The notes: generated from the sequence alone by a model not told the origin. A stretch of 64,000 nucleotides of DNA from Chryseobacterium panacisoli (GCF_008274625.1 NZ_VTRU01000001.1:1054001-1118000), one strand, 5' to 3'; counted from the first letter of the stretch, positions 1-9,119 are shown. Translations and numbers: made by a program.

Positions 1-492
1 GGTTTTAAGTGTATGGTTAAAGTTTAATTCTCTTCGTGTATGTTTTAATAAACGTTGTCTTTAGCACACAGAAAGACAACCTTGTAACCGAACAAGATTT
101 ATTGTATTATTAAAATTAAAAATGATTATTTTTAAAATATTATATTTAAATAAATATTTATGTATGAATAATTTTCATTTATTTACATGTATTAGTTTAT
201 TTTATAAAAATAATAAAAATATTCTTTCAGCACACTTTTTTCACTCAATATTGATTATTTTTTCAGCCTAAAATTTTAAGCTACAGTACATTCTCATTTA
301 ATTCACACTTACAGCGTATAATTTTCAGCATTTCATGATGCACTGCTGCTCAAAACCTTCATGTTCTCGCAACTTGTAAACACAATTAAGCCAATAGTAA
401 AGGCTGACTAAATAAAGTAAGCGCCAATTTTTACAAATTGGCGCTTACTTTTTATATCAATAATTCCGGTGACCATGTTCTGGTTTTCCGTT
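1..492. other. AT-rich intergenic stretch at window edge
   Basis: No convincing gene is seen here. The sequence is very AT-rich up to about position 300, and its only clear structure is the hairpin at 414-451, which closes the minus-strand operon that ends at 493. The gene to the left lies outside the window. Confidence 0.5.
414..451 (-). terminator. Strong hairpin terminator of the ergothioneine operon
   Basis: Two 17-base arms (414-430 and 435-451) are perfect reverse complements around a 4-base loop, with GC in the middle of the stem and A/T at its base. It lies about 40 bases past the stop of the last operon gene (493), in the position expected for a factor-independent terminator. It may work on both strands. 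Confidence 0.8.
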
Positions 493-1650
493 TTATTCTT
501 TCAAAGCTTTTTTCAACCGTTCCAGACCTTCAGTCAGGAGCTGCCTTGGACAGCCGATATTGATTCTCAGGAAACCTTCTCCATTGTTCCCGTACATTGT
601 TCCCGAATTAAGCCAAACCTTACCCTCCATCAGAAGAATTTTTGATAATTCATCAGAAGTTTTACCAAATGTGCGGCAATCCAGCCAAACCAGATAGGTT
701 GCTTCCAAAGGAATTACTTTGATGGCAGGCAGATGTTCTCCGCAAAAATTTCTAAGAAATATAAAATTCTGATACAGATAATCTTTAAGTTCACCCATCC
801 ATTCATATCCTTTTGTATAGGCTGAAATCAGGGCTGTCATGGCAATTGGGTTTGGATAACTGTTTTCCTGAAGTTCTAAAGTCTTACGGATCTGCTCCAG
901 TATATTTTTGTCCCGCGAAATAAGATAAGATATCGGCAGACCTGAAAAATTAAAAGTCTTACACGGCGAACCGCAAGTCACCGATAGAAGCTCATAATTT
1001 TGAGCTGCAGAAACAAACGGAATATGCTGACGATTATTAAAAATCAGATCAGAATGAATCTCATCAGAAACCACCATTACATTGTTCCGTGAACAGATCT
1101 CCGCTATTTTTTCCAGATCTTCTCTTGTCCAGACTTTCCCCACCGGATTATGCGGATTACAAAACAACAAAAGTTTAGTTTTCGGATCAGAAGCTTTCTT
1201 TTCCAGATCATCAAAATCTATGGTGTAATTTCCTCCTTCATATTTCAGATCATTGCAGACCACATGACACCCATAATTTTCTAAAATGGTAAAAAAATGA
1301 TTGTAAACAGGAGTCTGCAAAATAATATTTTCATCGGGCTTCACAAAAGTACGAATGATGGCCGAAAGTGATGGAAGAATTCCCGTTGCAGGCAAAAGCC
1401 AGTCTTTTTCTATCGTAAAATGATGATTGGTTTCCCACCAGTGAATCACCGACTGGTAAAAGTCTTTAGGAATCGTACCATATCCGAAAATACCGTGAGA
1501 AACTTTCTCAGTGATGGCTTCAATCACTTCCGGAGCGGTTTTAAAGTCCATATCAGCAACCCACATTGGTAAAATATCTTCTCTTGCCCAATCCCATTTT
1601 ACAGAATGGGTTCCTCTTCTTTCTATGATTTCGTCGAAATTGTAATTCAT
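493..1650 (-). CDS. PatB/MalY-family PLP-dependent C-S lyase, probable EgtE role
   Basis: A 385-residue fold-type I PLP enzyme of the MalY/PatB cystathionine beta-lyase family, annotated in other contexts as aminotransferase. The PLP lysine is K231 in SPCKTFNFSG; FCNPHNPVG and VSDEIHSDL provide the conserved Asn and Asp of the cofactor site. The start at 1650 (MNYNFDEIIERRG) is preferred to the ATG at 1662, because that one overlaps the upstream stop and the family normally begins with this segment. It is the last gene of an operon with egtD and egtB, 11 bases after the transporter gene. Family knowledge: ergothioneine synthesis needs a PLP C-S lyase (EgtE) to cleave hercynylcysteine sulfoxide. 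Inference: this enzyme does that step. A general cysteine-conjugate or cystathionine lyase is the alternative. Confidence 0.85.
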   Translation of the reverse strand: MNYNFDEIIERRGTHSVKWDWAREDILPMWVADMDFKTAPEVIEAITEKVSHGIFGYGTIPKDFYQSVIHWWETNHHFTIEKDWLLPATGILPSLSAIIRTFVKPDENIILQTPVYNHFFTILENYGCHVVCNDLKYEGGNYTIDFDDLEKKASDPKTKLLLFCNPHNPVGKVWTREDLEKIAEICSRNNVMVVSDEIHSDLIFNNRQHIPFVSAAQNYELLSVTCGSPCKTFNFSGLPISYLISRDKNILEQIRKTLELQENSYPNPIAMTALISAYTKGYEWMGELKDYLYQNFIFLRNFCGEHLPAIKVIPLEATYLVWLDCRTFGKTSDELSKILLMEGKVWLNSGTMYGNNGEGFLRINIGCPRQLLTEGLERLKKALKE

Positions 1651-1661
1651 GTTTAGGACCA

Positions 1662-3227
1662 TTATTTTGAATCCAGATATTTTTTCAGATCTGAAATATT
1701 TTTAATTTTAAGTTCATTTGCCTGTTTTCTTCGCATCATCAAAGCATATGCATTATTAAAACCGAGTGGTTTCAGCCATTCAATTCCGTACTGTTTATGA
1801 AATTCCAGATTGACGTAGTCGAACGTTTTTTCCGGACTTTTAGAAACTTCTTCTATTGTTTTTGCAGAAGGTTTCAGCAACACCAATAGTCCGGTTCCCG
1901 TATATTCAGGATAAAAATCAATCGCATCATTCATCAGAGCATCAAAGCAGATTTTCGTTCCGCCAAGCCCTGTTTTCGTTTCCACTTTATAATCGGTATA
2001 GCCTTCAATGAGCATCTTGTAAATTTCGGTAAGAATATATTGTTCACCAAAAATTTTTGACCCGATTTTTATGGTTTGGGAATTTCCTTTGCGTGGATCT
2101 TTATACAAATGTGTTTTTAATAAAAAATCTTTGGCGATTTTCTCAGGAGTCTGTTTGAGATAATCCGCTCTATAATTCAGATCTGTCATGATTGAATCAT
2201 TGAATTTCCCGGCTAAAAGATTCAGTGTTTTTTCCAGTTCAGGAAACTTTTTCAGGGTTTTTGTTTTGATCACAGGAGCAGCAAAATAAGGAGGGAAAAT
2301 CTTCTTATCATCCTCCAGAACATACAAATCAAAAGCCTTGATTCTGCCATCTGTGGAATATCCGCTGATGAGGTCCAGTTCTTTTTCGTAGGCTGCTTTG
2401 TACATAATGGCATCACTTACCACCAGCGGATGTGCATCAAGCCCGTATACCGAACGAAGTCCCAGATCACCGTCCTGCCGTCCCATAAATTCGGGCGTAA
2501 AACCTGCCTTGAGCTTATGATCCGACACGGAAGTTAAAAGATACATGACTCCAATTATCGCCAATACAGCTGGAACAATATATTTTAATTTCTTTACAGA
2601 CTGATAACTTAATCTCTGTAAAACTGCAATGGTCTGATCTAAAAGGACAGCCAGTAACGCTGCCGGAATTGCACCCGCCAGAATCATATTGGTATTATTA
2701 AGGGAAATTCCGCCAAAAATAAATTCACCCAAACCTCCTGCTGCCACAAATGAAGCTAAAGTGGCCACTCCCACATTGATAACCGCTGCTGTTCTGATGC
2801 CCGCAATAATGACAGGCATTGCCAAAGGAAGCTGAACTTTGAAAAGCAGTTGTCTTCTATTCATCCCCATTGCTTTTGCAGCTTCAGTTACCGCCGGATC
2901 TACTTCCGTAATTCCTGTGTAGGTATTTCTGATGATGGGTAAAAGCGCGTAGATCAGCAAAGCGACAATGGCCGGAGTTGCCCCAATTCCAAAAGCAGGA
3001 ATCATAAAGCCGAGCAAAGCGATACTCGGAATGGTCTGTAAAATTCCAGCTATTCCTAAAACAGAACCTGAGAATTTTCTTTTTCGGGCAATTAAGATCC
3101 CTAAAGGTACACCTATGATGATGGCCAGAAACAGAGACAAAAAAGTAAGTCCCAGATGCTGTACAACCTGAGTAAGCAGCTTTTCATGCTGCTCTGTGAT
3201 AAACTGCCAAAAACTTTGCCTACTCAT
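1662..3227 (-). CDS. egtU: EgtU-like ABC permease fused to a circularly permuted substrate-binding domain
   Basis: This 521-residue protein belongs to the OpuB/ProW-ProX family. Residues 1-205 are a BPD-type permease with about five or six membrane helices and an EAAKAMGMNRRQ coupling loop. Residues 215-233 form one more helix, and 237-521 are an extracytoplasmic binding domain. The domain has its halves swapped: the usual C-terminal lobe (LKAGFTPEFMGR, SGYSTDGRI, LEDDKKIFPPY) comes first at 237-378, and the usual N-terminal lobe (IKIGSKIFGEQYIL, LGGTKICFDAL, DFYPEYTGTGL, LKPLGFNNAYAL) comes last at 384-521. The start overlaps the ATPase stop by 4 bases. Fused transporters of this kind import ergothioneine in Streptococcus pneumoniae and Helicobacter pylori. 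Sharing an operon with egtB/egtD points to the same substrate; betaine or choline remains possible. Confidence 0.85.
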   Translation of the reverse strand: MSRQSFWQFITEQHEKLLTQVVQHLGLTFLSLFLAIIIGVPLGILIARKRKFSGSVLGIAGILQTIPSIALLGFMIPAFGIGATPAIVALLIYALLPIIRNTYTGITEVDPAVTEAAKAMGMNRRQLLFKVQLPLAMPVIIAGIRTAAVINVGVATLASFVAAGGLGEFIFGGISLNNTNMILAGAIPAALLAVLLDQTIAVLQRLSYQSVKKLKYIVPAVLAIIGVMYLLTSVSDHKLKAGFTPEFMGRQDGDLGLRSVYGLDAHPLVVSDAIMYKAAYEKELDLISGYSTDGRIKAFDLYVLEDDKKIFPPYFAAPVIKTKTLKKFPELEKTLNLLAGKFNDSIMTDLNYRADYLKQTPEKIAKDFLLKTHLYKDPRKGNSQTIKIGSKIFGEQYILTEIYKMLIEGYTDYKVETKTGLGGTKICFDALMNDAIDFYPEYTGTGLLVLLKPSAKTIEEVSKSPEKTFDYVNLEFHKQYGIEWLKPLGFNNAYALMMRRKQANELKIKNISDLKKYLDSK

Positions 3228-4144
3228 ACAGCCTGGAATTTTCGGTATTCATTAAAAGCTTTAACCAGATTTTCGTAATCTCCGGAAAGCGTAGTATCTG
3301 CACTCAATTGCTGCAATGCATCCCATAAACCTACATTGTCTGAAAACTGAAGCTCTTCATAGAAACGACTACCATCAATCAGAGAAGCCATATCTTTCAG
3401 CCTGGCCACTTTGTATTCCAGTAAAAGCCGGTTCTTGGCAAAGAAATTTTTAACGAAATCATTTTTGGGCTGGTACAGCATCTCTTTCGGAGTTCCTGTC
3501 TGAATAATTTTTCCTTGATCCATCAGACAGATTTTATGACCCAAATCGAAGGCTTCCTGAACATCATGAGTAACCAGAATAATGGTTTTATTTTTAAGCT
3601 CTTCCAGTGATTTAAATTCTGCATGAATATCAGCTTTGGTAATATTATCCAACGCTCCGAAAGGTTCATCCATCAATAAAACAGGCGAATCCGCAATCAA
3701 AGCCCTGGCAATTCCCACTCTTTGCTGCTGTCCGCCGCTTAATTCGTTTGGAAATCGTGTAAGTACCTCTTCTGAAAGATGAAGTTTATGCAATAATTCA
3801 AGAGTTCTTTCTAACGTCTTTTTTTTGTCCCATTTCAGCAATTCGGGAATGACCGCTATGTTCTGTTGTATGGTGTAATGGGGAAATAATCCGGAATGCT
3901 GCATGACAAAACCAATTCCCATCCGTACCTCTTCCACTTTTTGCGACTGAATATTTTTACCATCAATCAAAATAGTCCCGGAATCTACCTCGATAAGACG
4001 GTTTATCATTTTCAGCATGGTTGTTTTTCCGCAGCCGCTTGTTCCTAAAAGCACCAAAATCTCCTTGTCATTGGCCTGAAAAGAAATAGCATCGACAGCT
4101 TTTTTTCCGTTAAAACTTTTTGAAACCGATTCAACTGTAATCAT
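3224..4144 (-). CDS. egtV: ABC transporter ATP-binding protein, EgtV/OpuA-like
   Basis: A 306-residue cytoplasmic ATPase that energises the adjacent permease. Walker A (GTSGCGKTT), Q-loop (VMQHSGLFP), signature (LSGGQQQR), Walker B (VLLMDEPFGALD) and H-loop (LVTHDVQEA) are all visible. The roughly 70-residue tail does not look like the CBS pair of osmoregulated OpuCA or ProV, which argues against osmotic gating. The start is set at 4144 (MITVESVSKSF), 8 bases after the egtB stop; the ATG at 4186 would run back into egtB. The stop overlaps the permease start in an ATGA arrangement, implying coupled translation. The ergothioneine role is inferred from the operon. Confidence 0.88.
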   Translation of the reverse strand: MITVESVSKSFNGKKAVDAISFQANDKEILVLLGTSGCGKTTMLKMINRLIEVDSGTILIDGKNIQSQKVEEVRMGIGFVMQHSGLFPHYTIQQNIAVIPELLKWDKKKTLERTLELLHKLHLSEEVLTRFPNELSGGQQQRVGIARALIADSPVLLMDEPFGALDNITKADIHAEFKSLEELKNKTIILVTHDVQEAFDLGHKICLMDQGKIIQTGTPKEMLYQPKNDFVKNFFAKNRLLLEYKVARLKDMASLIDGSRFYEELQFSDNVGLWDALQQLSADTTLSGDYENLVKAFNEYRKFQAV

Positions 4145-4152
4145 AGGCAAAA

Positions 4153-5343
4153 TTATTGTGCAAGTCTGATTCCGGTAAACTGCCACTGCAAATGAGTCTG
4201 GAAAAAATTACGGTATGTATTTCTGCTGTGTCCGGGCGGAGTTGCTATTGAAGCCCCACGAAGCACCATTTGATTCACCATGAATTTCCCGTTATATTCT
4301 CCTACAGCTCCAGCCTCTTTTTTATATCCCGGATACGGAAGATAAGCGGAATTGGTCCACTCCCAGCGTTTTCCCCAGTCAAAATGAGCTGATGCCACTT
4401 CCCATTCAGCTTCGGTCGGCAGCCGTTTTCCTTTCCACGAAGCAAAAGCAGAAGCTTCAAAAAAACTGATATGGCAGACGGCTTCCTCTAAGTCAATTTC
4501 CTGTAGGCCGTTTAACGTATAATTCATCCATTTTCCATCAATATAATGCCAGTATAAAGGGGATTTTGCATGATTCTGTTTCACCCAATCCCACCCTTCA
4601 GCGTGCCAGTGCCTGAAATCTTCATAGCCGCCAGCCTCAATAAATTCCAAATATTCTTTATTGGTCACTAAGTGACTGCAAATTTTAAAATCATTCAGAT
4701 ATACTTTGTGTCTTCCGAGCTCATTATCAAAACAGAAACCTTCACCTTTAAACCCAATTTCATAAATTCCTTCTGAAACCCCTATCATTTCTGAGTTTCC
4801 GGAAGTTTCTTTCTTGGAAAAAGCTTCCTTTTTGTAAGCAGGAAACAAAGGATTATGACCTAAAATATATTTGATGTCTGTCGCTAACAGTTCCTGGTGC
4901 TGCTGTTCGTGGTTTAAACCTAATTCCAACAGAGATTCCAGCGATTCTGTAAGATATCCGTTCTGAAGAAATTCATCCATCTTCTGATCTACATATTCAC
5001 GGTATTTAAAAACATCTGAAACAGAAGGACGGCTCAGATTTCCCCTGTCGGTACGGATGACACGGGCACCGATAGTTTCGTAATAACTGTTGAACACAAA
5101 ATTATACTGAGGATCAAAAACTTCATATCCCGGAAAATTGGGCTGTAAAATAAAGGTTTCAAAAAACCAGGTGGTGTGACCCAAATGCCATTTCGGAGGA
5201 CTTACATCCACGATAGGCTGAACTACGTAATCTTCAATTTCCAGAGGACTGCAGATCTCAACGGAATGATTCCTGATCTCAGCATATTTTTTTATCCAGT
5301 TTTTATGAAGATTTGCCTGTACAAGTAATGTATCTTTTTTCAT
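4153..5343 (-). CDS. egtB: Ergothioneine biosynthesis sulfoxide synthase EgtB
   Basis: A 396-residue non-heme iron enzyme that joins the imidazole C2 of hercynine to a thiol substrate with O2 to give a sulfoxide. The N-terminal DinB-like helical domain carries the iron triad: H56 in HLGHTTWFFE, and H145 and H149 in NHEQQHQELL. The C-terminal half is a formylglycine-generating-enzyme/C-lectin fold (GRHKVYLNDF, GKRLPTEAEWE, WEWTNS, LRGAS, NTYRNFF). The gene follows egtD by 16 bases. There is no egtA (gamma-glutamylcysteine ligase) or egtC (amidohydrolase) nearby, so cysteine may be the direct sulfur donor, as known for some non-actinobacterial EgtBs; that is inference. Confidence 0.95.
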   Translation of the reverse strand: MKKDTLLVQANLHKNWIKKYAEIRNHSVEICSPLEIEDYVVQPIVDVSPPKWHLGHTTWFFETFILQPNFPGYEVFDPQYNFVFNSYYETIGARVIRTDRGNLSRPSVSDVFKYREYVDQKMDEFLQNGYLTESLESLLELGLNHEQQHQELLATDIKYILGHNPLFPAYKKEAFSKKETSGNSEMIGVSEGIYEIGFKGEGFCFDNELGRHKVYLNDFKICSHLVTNKEYLEFIEAGGYEDFRHWHAEGWDWVKQNHAKSPLYWHYIDGKWMNYTLNGLQEIDLEEAVCHISFFEASAFASWKGKRLPTEAEWEVASAHFDWGKRWEWTNSAYLPYPGYKKEAGAVGEYNGKFMVNQMVLRGASIATPPGHSRNTYRNFFQTHLQWQFTGIRLAQ

Positions 5344-5359
5344 AAAAAATCATTTTAAA

Positions 5360-6340
5360 TTACACCATCCAGATAGAATCTACAAACCAGTTTTTAGTAT
5401 CTTTAATTTCAACAAGGATATGAAACCCTGAATCTCCAGCCAGTTTTTTGATATCCTGTTCCGAAAATTTCTGGGAAATCTCCATATCAATCAGCTCATC
5501 TCTTTTAAAGTAAACCAAATGATTTCCTACATGAACTTCCTGATCGCAAAGACTTACCAGAAAACTTCTGCAGGCTCCTGAAATGGGGTCATAGTTTTGA
5601 TAGTGCTGGAAATTTTCCACCTTAAAATCTGCTTTCAGTTCCCGGTTTATTCTGGTAAGAAGGTTAAGATTGAACGAAGCGGTAATTCCTGCAGGATCGT
5701 TGTAAGCGGCTAGAATGGTATTCGGATTTTTCTTGAGGTCAAAACCTACGAGAAACAAATCTCCGGCATTCAGCTTTCTTTTCACTTCATTGCAGAAATG
5801 TCTGGCTTCCTCGCTTTCCATGTTTCCGATATTCCCGCCCAAGAAAAGGACTACTTTTTTTCTTTTCGAAATACCGGTGGCTTTATCCAGCATATCAAAA
5901 TACTCTCCTTCCAGCGGTAAAATTTCCAGTTCAGGTAGTTTTTTCTTCAGGTTTTCCTGCAGAACAGAAAGAATATTTCCCGAAATATCAATAGGCATAT
6001 ACGTAAAATTGGTACCTTTCTCTACTAAATTTTTGAGAAGGTAAGATGATTTCATCGCATCGCCAGCTCCTAATTCTATGAGATCAAAGGATTCATTGAT
6101 ATTGGAAATAGCCTTTGCTAGTTCTTCTGTTTTATTTTGAAATATGTCCAGCTCACAATTGGTAAGATAGTATTCAGGCATGGCCATAATCTGCTGGAAA
6201 AGACGGTCGCCCGTTTTGTCGTAAAAATATTTGGAAGATAATTTTTTCGGATGAGCGGACAGACCTTTTAAAATGTCTGCACCGAAATTATCGGTACCGT
6301 CATTTTTAAAATGACAATCCTGTTTTAACTGTACATTCAT
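5360..6340 (-). CDS. egtD: L-histidine N(alpha)-methyltransferase EgtD
   Basis: A 326-residue SAM-dependent enzyme that trimethylates histidine to hercynine, the first step of ergothioneine synthesis. The sequence shows the family's opening (LSSKYFYDKTGDRLFQQI, MPEYYLTNCE), a SAM-binding ELGAGDAMKS loop, FLGGNIGNM, a LVGFDLKKN segment and a NLLTRINREL segment. Its length matches the roughly 320 residues of known EgtD proteins. It is the first gene of the minus-strand operon, so the promoter should lie in 6341-6694. Confidence 0.95.
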   Translation of the reverse strand: MNVQLKQDCHFKNDGTDNFGADILKGLSAHPKKLSSKYFYDKTGDRLFQQIMAMPEYYLTNCELDIFQNKTEELAKAISNINESFDLIELGAGDAMKSSYLLKNLVEKGTNFTYMPIDISGNILSVLQENLKKKLPELEILPLEGEYFDMLDKATGISKRKKVVLFLGGNIGNMESEEARHFCNEVKRKLNAGDLFLVGFDLKKNPNTILAAYNDPAGITASFNLNLLTRINRELKADFKVENFQHYQNYDPISGACRSFLVSLCDQEVHVGNHLVYFKRDELIDMEISQKFSEQDIKKLAGDSGFHILVEIKDTKNWFVDSIWMV

Positions 6341-6694
6341 AGTTTATATTTTGTTTTGGCTGTTCATTGAATACAACTATCTTGCCGACACCGGAATTAC
6401 ATCCTGTCATCTATAAGCTTCTCCAATTCATCTAATTAAAGATAGGTTTTATTTGCGGTTTTTATCCTACCACATTTTAGTTTATTGATAAAATACTGAA
6501 CGATTATAGAAGGCCTGCTCTCATCAAACCGCTTTATCAGCGCCGTTTTTCCCAAAAAATTCTTCAACAAATTTTAGCGTTAAAAACCTGTCTATTAAAA
6601 TCTGAAAGAAATACACCTGAAATTGGATCAATATCAATTTCCGAAGCTTTTAAATGATTACTTTAGCATAGAATTAAAATGCGCTGAGATTTCT
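6341..6694. promoter_or_regulatory. Divergent intergenic region between egtD and the plug protein
   Basis: This 354-base gap must carry promoters for both the ergothioneine operon (minus) and the gene at 6695 (plus). No clear TAnnTTTG element was found on either strand by eye. The reading frame of the plus-strand gene extends back to a TTG at 6623, but that segment lacks coding character. Confidence 0.35.
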
Positions 6695-9091
6695 ATGAAA
6701 AATATATTCTGTGTATTGCTTATCTCAATGGTAACGCCTGTACTGGCTCAAACTAAATTGGAAAAAGCAATTACCAATCTTGAGAATAATTACGAACAGG
6801 AGAAAGTCTACTTACTTACCGACAAATCCCAATATGCCGCCGGTGACAAAATCTGGTTCAAAAGCTTTGTATTTGACGGATACAACCGTTCTGCATTATC
6901 CACTACTCTATTTGTAGAATTGTATAATTCTGATAAAAAATTAATAGACTGGAAAACAGTACTTCTTACCAATGGTGAAGGCAGCGGAGATTTTCAGCTG
7001 AAAGAAGACCTTCCTGAACAGGTTTATTTTGTAAGGGCTTATACGCCTTACATGACTAATTTTAATGAAGATTTTCAGATTGTAAAAACACTTCCGGTTT
7101 ACAACCCCAATTCCACAGAATCATTAGTGATTGCTAAAAATTCTGATTGGTCTGCAAAAGTATTTCCGGAAGGAGGAACATTCATTAACGGGATGCCTAC
7201 TAAATTTGCTGTAAGATTATCTGCCAGTTCTTCTTTACCGGAAAACTGGACCGGAAAAATAATCGATGTACAAAATCCAAAAACTCCTGTCACAACATTT
7301 AAATCTTTTGATAAAAATGTGGCTTCTTTTACAGTAACTCCTGCATCCGGAAAAAAATACCAGGCCGTCATCCAGGATAATAATGGAAAAAGCCAGACCA
7401 TAGATCTCCCACAAGCTGCAGACAGCGGTCTGAATGTAGAAGTTCACAGCTCTAAGGAAGGGATTAAATATACTTTAAAAGGCGTTAATCTGAAACAACA
7501 GCTGCAGGGTTATAAAATTGTAGGACTTATCAATAACCACCTTGCTTACAGAGCAAATATCAACCATTTAACCAATGAGGCATCAAGTCTTATTCCCACA
7601 AAAATCAGCAACGGAGCCAACGGTGTTTTGCAATTGGCAATTTTTGATGAGCAGGACAATCTTGTGGCCCAAAGGCTTTGCTTTATAAAACCTGGTGATT
7701 TAAAGATTGAAAAAGCAGAAATTATAGCTCAGAGCTTAAAACAGACCCCAAGATCTTTCAACAGCATTGATCTTTCTCCGGAGTCTTATTTTAAAAATTA
7801 CACTGTTGTGGTGAGTGAAGATGACGGCACCTCCACTCCGGAAGAAGAAAATATCCTTAGCGGACTTTGGCTGACAGGAGATTTTACTTCAAAAATAGAC
7901 AGCCCGGCACAATATTTTTCTAAAAATGCCAATAGTGAAGCTTTGGACGCACTGCTTATTTCTGAAAACTGGAAGAGATTCGACTGGAATTCCGTACTCA
8001 GCGGAACAGCTCCTGTCATTAAAACCCAATCTCAGCAATATCTTTCTTACAGAGTAAAACCTATTAAAAACAATGCTCTGCTCATCAACTCTGATGTAAA
8101 TTTAGTATTGCAATTAGGGAAAAATCAACCGGCCTTTAATCAATTTAAAACAGATCAAAACGGGTATGTTTATTTAAATAATCTTAACAATGATGAACCT
8201 GTGAATGTTTCATTATTCGTCAATTCTGAAAATAAAGAATCAAGTACTGATAACTTATTCGTCACCGTAGAACCGTTGGTAAATCCTTCAGAATTTAAAG
8301 GTAATTTCCCGGGCACAAAATATACCTTGGTAAAAGCTGCTAAAAACAAAACCCTTCCTCCGGCAATTTCCAGAGCTATTAATACTCAAAAAAATTATAA
8401 AAAAACAGAGGGTAACGATATCCAGATTCAGGAAGTAGCATTGGTAGGAAAAAAGAAAGACCCAAAGGAAGAATTAGACAAGCAGCTCTCCACCGGAATG
8501 TTCAGTTCTGTAAATTCTACTGTATTCGACTTTGTAAATGAAGACCAGCATGCTTCAGGATATACCAATATACTAGACTGGCTGCAGGGAAAAGCTGCCG
8601 GCTTAACTTTTCAAAGAAATAATTCAGGGGTAAACGTACCGTACATCCGGGGCCAGCAGGCTAAGCTGTATTTAGATGAGGTACTTACTGACGGCTCGAT
8701 GATCTCAGCTCTTCCAGTAAGTAATATTGCGATGGTAAAAATTATTAAAGGCTCAGGGTTAATAGGTGATGCCGTAGCCATCTACACGATGAAAGGAAAT
8801 ATGAAGTCCAAAAGTAATGAAAAGGAAGCACCAAAAAACAACTCAGCCATCATCAAAGGATATGACAAACCTTCAGAGTTTCCTATTGAAATGATAGATG
8901 ATGACGCTCTGGAAAAAATTGAAAATGATACCAGAGAAACCCTTTACTGGAATCCTAATTTATTTGACAGCGATTATGTTCCACCGAGAATTAAATTCTT
9001 TAATAATGATAGTGCAAAACAATATAAAGTACTGATCATAAGTTTTGATGAAGATGACCATCTTCTTTATGATCAACAGATTTTGAAATGA
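6695..9091 (+). CDS. Periplasmic MG2-domain / TonB-plug domain protein
   Basis: A 798-residue exported protein of a Bacteroidota family. The signal peptide MKNIFCVLLISMVTPVLAQ is followed by a macroglobulin-MG2-like region (EKVYLLTDKSQYAAGDKIWF, then FPEGGTFINGMPTKFAVRLS), repeated beta-sandwich segments, and a TonB-dependent-receptor plug-like domain near residues 640-730 (LDWLQGKAAGLTF, VPYIRGQQAKLYLDEV, VKIIKGSGLIGD). There is no 22-strand barrel, so it is not a transporter by itself. The start at 6695 is chosen because the signal peptide begins there; the frame open from 6623 relies on a TTG. Its role is unknown: a surface or periplasmic assembly partner is plausible. Confidence 0.75.
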   Translation: MKNIFCVLLISMVTPVLAQTKLEKAITNLENNYEQEKVYLLTDKSQYAAGDKIWFKSFVFDGYNRSALSTTLFVELYNSDKKLIDWKTVLLTNGEGSGDFQLKEDLPEQVYFVRAYTPYMTNFNEDFQIVKTLPVYNPNSTESLVIAKNSDWSAKVFPEGGTFINGMPTKFAVRLSASSSLPENWTGKIIDVQNPKTPVTTFKSFDKNVASFTVTPASGKKYQAVIQDNNGKSQTIDLPQAADSGLNVEVHSSKEGIKYTLKGVNLKQQLQGYKIVGLINNHLAYRANINHLTNEASSLIPTKISNGANGVLQLAIFDEQDNLVAQRLCFIKPGDLKIEKAEIIAQSLKQTPRSFNSIDLSPESYFKNYTVVVSEDDGTSTPEEENILSGLWLTGDFTSKIDSPAQYFSKNANSEALDALLISENWKRFDWNSVLSGTAPVIKTQSQQYLSYRVKPIKNNALLINSDVNLVLQLGKNQPAFNQFKTDQNGYVYLNNLNNDEPVNVSLFVNSENKESSTDNLFVTVEPLVNPSEFKGNFPGTKYTLVKAAKNKTLPPAISRAINTQKNYKKTEGNDIQIQEVALVGKKKDPKEELDKQLSTGMFSSVNSTVFDFVNEDQHASGYTNILDWLQGKAAGLTFQRNNSGVNVPYIRGQQAKLYLDEVLTDGSMISALPVSNIAMVKIIKGSGLIGDAVAIYTMKGNMKSKSNEKEAPKNNSAIIKGYDKPSEFPIEMIDDDALEKIENDTRETLYWNPNLFDSDYVPPRIKFFNNDSAKQYKVLIISFDEDDHLLYDQQILK

Positions 9092-9092
9092 T

Positions 9093-9119
9093 AAAAAGAG
9101 GCTTTTTCAGCCTCTTTTT
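9093..9119 (+). terminator. Hairpin terminator after the MG2/plug gene
   Basis: The arms AAAAAGAGGCT and AGCCTCTTTTT enclose a TTTTC loop directly after the TGA stop at 9089-9091, ending in a T run. Confidence 0.85.

Noticed and set aside
6623..6694. Upstream extension of the MG2/plug gene from a TTG codon
   Set aside because: The signal peptide starts at the ATG at 6695 and the 24 extra codons lack coding character.
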